From Gemmatimonadaceae bacterium (GTDB lineage Bacteria; Gemmatimonadota; Gemmatimonadetes; Gemmatimonadales; Gemmatimonadaceae), in assembly GCA_019752115.1 (NCBI GenBank), contig JAIEMN010000018.1, positions 1 through 64,000 on the forward strand: a DNA stretch of 64,000 nucleotides, read 5' to 3'. Of the stretch, positions 60,674 through 64,000 are shown piece after piece (the stretch's first letter is position 1; every line of letters starts with the position of its first letter). The position numbers and the translations under genes are program-made. The notes beneath the pieces were generated by a model, which was not told where the DNA came from, ran no database searches, and saw only the letters and a program-made list of their open reading frames with translations.

Positions 60674-62052
60674 GATTCGTCTCCCTGAGAACGATGGTCC
60701 GATGCTGCGTGATCGTCGCTGCGCCCTTCCGCCTTGGCGCGCAACGACGCCCACCAGCTCAAGCGGCGGGCAATGTCCTTCTCGAATCCGAACGGGCCGG
60801 GTTCGTAGAACGTCACATCGCCCAGGACGGTGGGTAGGTACGACTGCGGGATATATGCCTCCGGCACAGCGTGCGCGTATTGGTACCCGTCGCCATTGCC
60901 GAGTTCCTTCATGAGCGAGGTCGGGGCGTTCCGCAGATGCATGGGGACGGGCGCCGCGGGTGTGTCGCGCGCCACATCCATGGCGGCCTTCCAGGCCTCG
61001 TAGACGCGGGCGGACTTCGGCGCCGTGGCCAGATACACCGCGGCCTCGGCGAGCGCGAGCTCTCCCTCCGGTGACCCGAGGCGCTCGTAGGTCTGCGCGG
61101 CCGTCATCGCCACGCTGAGCGCCTGCGGATCGGCCAGCCCGACGTCCTCGGTGGCCATCCGGATCATGCGTCGCGCGATGTAGCGTGGATCTTCGCCGCC
61201 CTGAATCATCCGCGCCAACCAGTACAGCGCGCCCTGCGGATCGCTCCCGCGAAGTGCCTTGTGCAGCGCGGAGATGAGGTTGTAGTGCTCCTCACCCGAC
61301 TTGTCGTACCGCGGCGCCCGATACTGCATCGCCGCTTCGACCTGCGCGGTGGTCAACTCGGCGTGGTCGTCCATGAGCGCCGCCGCGGCCTCAAGCACTC
61401 CCAAGAGCTTGCGTGCGTCGCCGTCCGCACTCTCGGCGAGCACATGCTTCGCCTCAGCGGTGATGCGCAGATCTCGCGCACCGAGGCCGCGATCCTCGTC
61501 GGTGAGGGCGCGATCGATCAGCGCCTCGAGCTCTTCGGTGGGGATCGCCTCGAGCACCATCACTCGCAGGCGCGAGAGCAGTGCTCCGGTCAGGGCAAAG
61601 CTCGGATTCTCGGTGGTCGCGCCGATGAGAATGACCGTTCCCGCCTCGACGTGCGGCAGGAAGGCATCCTGTTGCGCGCGATTGAATCGATGGATCTCGT
61701 CAACGAACAAGATGGTGCCACGGCCACGATCGCGACGATCCTGCGCTTCCGCCACGATCTCGCGCACCCGCGCGACGCCGTCGCTCACCGCCGAGAAACT
61801 CACGAACTGGGCGTCCACACTCTGCGCCAGCAACCGAGCGAGGGTCGTCTTGCCCACGCCCGGTGGGCCCCAGAAGACCATCGAATCCACCACACCGCGC
61901 GCGAGCGCTTCGCGGAGCGGCATCCCCGGCGCGAGGAGATGCTTTTGCCCGAGGTACTCCTCGAGCGTACGCGGACGCAGCCGCGCCGCCAACGGCTCGG
62001 GCACCCGCGAGGAGAAGAGCGAGGGTCCCGTCGGACGCGTGGGCTTACTCAT
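60670..62052 (-). CDS. rarA: replication-associated recombination protein A (MgsA/RarA)
   Basis: 460 residues, AAA+ clamp-loader-like ATPase: RLRPRTLEEYLGQKHLL, Walker A WGPPGVGKTTLA, Walker B LFVDEIHRFN, GATTENPSF sensor, and the C-terminal tetramerisation domain (MATEDVGLADPQAL, GNGDGYQYAHAVPEAY). Acts at stalled forks. Overlaps the unknown gene upstream by ATGA. Confidence 0.95.
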   Translation of the reverse strand: MSKPTRPTGPSLFSSRVPEPLAARLRPRTLEEYLGQKHLLAPGMPLREALARGVVDSMVFWGPPGVGKTTLARLLAQSVDAQFVSFSAVSDGVARVREIVAEAQDRRDRGRGTILFVDEIHRFNRAQQDAFLPHVEAGTVILIGATTENPSFALTGALLSRLRVMVLEAIPTEELEALIDRALTDEDRGLGARDLRITAEAKHVLAESADGDARKLLGVLEAAAALMDDHAELTTAQVEAAMQYRAPRYDKSGEEHYNLISALHKALRGSDPQGALYWLARMIQGGEDPRYIARRMIRMATEDVGLADPQALSVAMTAAQTYERLGSPEGELALAEAAVYLATAPKSARVYEAWKAAMDVARDTPAAPVPMHLRNAPTSLMKELGNGDGYQYAHAVPEAYIPQSYLPTVLGDVTFYEPGPFGFEKDIARRLSWWASLRAKAEGRSDDHAASDHRSQGDES

Positions 62053-62612
62053 TCGACCACCGCCATCAGCCCCAGCCGCTCGGCGAACGATTCCAGCGCC
62101 GCGACCAGCGGCGTACGTGCATCCGCATCACCTGGGCGCGACTGCGCCGCGTGATCCGCCACGGTCCCCCACGTCGGTGCGGGCACCGTGTCGCGTTGGA
62201 CCAGGCCGAGGGCCTCGCAGAGAAAGGGCCAGCGCGGCGTCGTGGCATACACGACCAGCAGCAGAGCGGGCGCCAGCACCAGCTGATCCGTGGCGGTGGC
62301 CATACTCAACTCCACCTCACCGTACGCGGCCAGCGGCAGCCGGATGCGGCTCACCGCATCACGCACGTCGGTGAGGGGGATCCGGGCACCAGCCCATCGG
62401 CGGGCACTTCGGTGGTCATGCACGAAGACGTCCACCGTGTCGTCGTCGACGCTGGCCAGATGCGCGGCAAGCGCGTGCAAATGCTCGACGATGCGCTCGG
62501 CCGGCGCCCACGCCTGGATGCAGTGCATACCGGCGTGCATGCCACACACGAACCACTCCGGACGCACCGCAAAGCGCGCGAGCTCCACCGATCCGGCCTC
62601 GAGCGCGGTCAT
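62049..62612 (-). CDS. hypothetical protein between cca and rarA
   Basis: 187 residues, acidic to neutral, no signal peptide or clear membrane helix apart from a hydrophobic stretch QLVLAPALLLVVYATT near residue 115. Two His-containing segments (GMHAGMHCIQAW, VDVFVHDHRSARRW) are notable. I recognise no family. Start and stop overlap cca and rarA by ATGA, so it is very likely expressed. Confidence 0.75.
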   Translation of the reverse strand: MTALEAGSVELARFAVRPEWFVCGMHAGMHCIQAWAPAERIVEHLHALAAHLASVDDDTVDVFVHDHRSARRWAGARIPLTDVRDAVSRIRLPLAAYGEVELSMATATDQLVLAPALLLVVYATTPRWPFLCEALGLVQRDTVPAPTWGTVADHAAQSRPGDADARTPLVAALESFAERLGLMAVVE

Positions 62613-63907
62613 CCCGCGGTCCGCTGCAGGATCTGGACCTGCGCGAGCAGCCGCTCGGGCGCATTCCGCGCCGGGTCCTCGACCACCCAGTCCACCAGCT
62701 GCTGGAGTATCCGGCCGAGCGCCGGCCCGGGACCGACGCCGGCGCGCCGGAGGTCGTCACCGTCGACGGCCAAGTCCGCGATCTCGATGGGATCGCGGAA
62801 GGCAATCGCCGTCAAACGTCGATAGAGCGTGCGCACGAGGGCCGGCGGGATGGCGGCATCGTGCGCCCACCGGGCTGCGGCCAGTCGAACGAAGCCGGCC
62901 ACACGCAGGCGTCCCACCGACGCGGCGAGCCGGCGCAGGGCCGCATCGTCGGGAAGTTGCTGCGTGCGAAGACGCTGTGTGAGCTCCGCTCCGTGCCGAT
63001 CCCACCGCTCGACGAGACTCGACACCACCGTGATCTGCTGGTTGGAGAAACGCAGGGCGCGCAGGGCCGCCTCGGCGTCGCGGCCGTTGAGCGCGCTGAA
63101 GAGCGCGGCGATCCGCAGTGGCAGGCGCAGCGGCCGCGCCGGCAGCGTTGGCCGCGGCAGCGCATCGATGGCCGCGAGATCCCCGTCGGTCACCGCAGCG
63201 AGCGCCGGGATGAGCGCGGTGAAGGCGCCGGCGTCGCGCCATCGCGCAAAGGCCACCGAGGGCGCCGGCGCCTGTTCCATGGTCTTCTCGAGTTCCTGCT
63301 TCACGCGCTCCGGCGAGAGCCGGGTCAGGAACGGCGCGCTGGCCACGATCGCCGCCCACGTGTGGTCGTCGAGGGAGAAACCGAACCGCGACGCGAACCG
63401 GATGGCCCGCAGGGCCCGCAACCGATCCTCGCGCATGCGTTCGTCCGCGACGCCCACCGCGCGCACGACCCCGCGCGCGAGGTCGCCCTGCCCGTCGAAC
63501 GGATCGCGCAGCGTCTTCGCGATGGGATCGTACGCGATGGCGTTGATGGTGAAGTCACGCCGTGCCAGATCCTCATCGAGCGACGCGCCGAATGCGACTA
63601 CCGCGTGGCGTCCGTCGGTCTGGACATCGTGGCGAAAGGTCGTGACCTCATGCATGCGGCCGTCGCGATCGAGCACGCCAATCGTCCCGAATTCGATCCC
63701 CACCGGTACGGTGCGGCGAAACAGCTTGCGGACCTCCGTTGGCGTGGCCGACGTGGCCAGGTCCCAGTCGAGATGGGCCAGCCCCAGCAAGGCATCGCGC
63801 ACGGCTCCGCCCACGCACCAGGCCTCGAATCCCGCGTCCTGTAAGGTCCGCGCGATCTCGATGACGGTGCCCGGCGGCCGCAGGGCGCGCGCCTGGCTGT
63901 CGGTCAG
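62609..63907 (-). CDS. cca: CCA tRNA nucleotidyltransferase / poly(A) polymerase family
   Basis: Adds or repairs the 3' CCA of tRNAs, which fits the lack of encoded CCA in the four tRNAs here. Class II nucleotidyltransferase motifs GGAVRDALLG, LDWDLATSA (metal-binding DxD), RRDFTINAIAYD and EDRLRALRAIRFASRFG are present, with a helical C-terminal body. No ATG, GTG or TTG exists in frame upstream of the GTG inside the CVGGAVRD motif (63814), yet conserved sequence (VIEIARTLQDAGFEAWCVGG) continues upstream. I therefore place the start at a CTG (63907) overlapping the upstream TGA as CTGA, giving 432 residues. Confidence 0.85.
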   Translation of the reverse strand: MTDSQARALRPPGTVIEIARTLQDAGFEAWCVGGAVRDALLGLAHLDWDLATSATPTEVRKLFRRTVPVGIEFGTIGVLDRDGRMHEVTTFRHDVQTDGRHAVVAFGASLDEDLARRDFTINAIAYDPIAKTLRDPFDGQGDLARGVVRAVGVADERMREDRLRALRAIRFASRFGFSLDDHTWAAIVASAPFLTRLSPERVKQELEKTMEQAPAPSVAFARWRDAGAFTALIPALAAVTDGDLAAIDALPRPTLPARPLRLPLRIAALFSALNGRDAEAALRALRFSNQQITVVSSLVERWDRHGAELTQRLRTQQLPDDAALRRLAASVGRLRVAGFVRLAAARWAHDAAIPPALVRTLYRRLTAIAFRDPIEIADLAVDGDDLRRAGVGPGPALGRILQQLVDWVVEDPARNAPERLLAQVQILQRTAG

Positions 63908-64000
63908 CCGCAGAGCACGCTCCCGCCGTTCACGTTCAGGATCTCCCCGGTCACGTGACGGGCCAAGGGACTCGCCAGGAAGAGCACCGGCCCCGCGATG
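63904..64000 (-). CDS. C-terminal end of an SDR-family oxidoreductase (partial)
   Basis: The last 31 codons of a gene running out of the window. The reading frame ends VLFLASPLARHVTGEIL then NVNGGSVLCG and TGA, the classical C-terminal pattern of FabG-like short-chain dehydrogenases (FLASxxAxxVTGxxLxVxGG). The substrate cannot be told from the tail. Confidence 0.8.
   Translation of the reverse strand, partial: IAGPVLFLASPLARHVTGEILNVNGGSVLCG

Overview
The window is about 64 kb of GC-rich DNA (I judge it well above 60% G+C; not counted) packed with core housekeeping genes, nearly all on the minus strand. I see no insertion sequence, prophage, integrase, CRISPR array or rRNA operon. A heptose-7-phosphate kinase, an outer-membrane beta-barrel candidate and a lipoprotein indicate a Gram-negative envelope. 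HrcA, Rex, RNase Y, MutS2, RarA and an RsbU/RsbW/STAS partner-switching set beside them fit a deep-branching Gram-negative phylum such as Gemmatimonadota. That assignment is inference from gene content and GC, not a database match.

Layout from right to left, which is the direction of most transcription. (1) 64.0-58.8 kb: SDR tail, cca, an unknown gene, rarA, an LEA-type lipoprotein and hflX. Then come tRNA-Val(CAC) and tRNA-Ile2(CAU) with terminators and the plus-strand heptose kinase gene, divergent from an EamA transporter. (2) 56.3-47.0 kb: asparaginase plus a tandem CMD-domain protein, then obgE-dprA-hemW-hrcA-dnaJ-prmA-rsmE-HIT. (3) 47.0-33.7 kb: rpsU (own promoter)-yqeY-mutS2-dnaG-zinc-ribbon protein-recJ-rsmD-coaD-pta-STAS-RsbW-RsbU-rsmA. 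(4) 33.7-31.0 kb: plus-strand rex with a perfect Rex operator, divergent from an exonuclease and an MBL hydrolase. (5) 30.96-15.6 kb: infC (AUU start, attenuator leader)-rpmI-rplT-pheS-pheT-coiled-coil gene-zapA, a 233-nt structured gap, then rny-folD-xseA-xseB-ispA-dxs-nadK-recN. (6) 15.6-12.0 kb: a plus-strand outer-membrane protein divergent from a glycosidase-like protein. (7) 12.0-1 kb: tRNA-Gly, tRNA-Leu, a 71-aa gene, mmsA, then a tight lysine/diaminopimelate operon dapE-asd-lysC-dapB-dapA-dapD running into an aroA-cmk fusion and rpsA.

Genes inside these runs are commonly joined by 4-bp stop/start overlaps: ATGA, GTGA, TTGA and apparently CTGA. This suggests pervasive translational coupling. 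The lysine operon carries aspartate to tetrahydrodipicolinate and onto the succinylase branch; dapC and dapF are not in the window. The infC leader shows mutually exclusive terminator and antiterminator pairings, as expected for a ribosomal-protein autoregulated attenuator.

The window is mostly ordinary. The observations most worth following are regulatory and start-codon signals: the infC leader, apparent CTG starts for cca and hflX, a recurring TAnnTT-N6-RTG arrangement suggesting leaderless mRNAs, a possible 6S-like RNA between zapA and rny, and a few unassigned genes.
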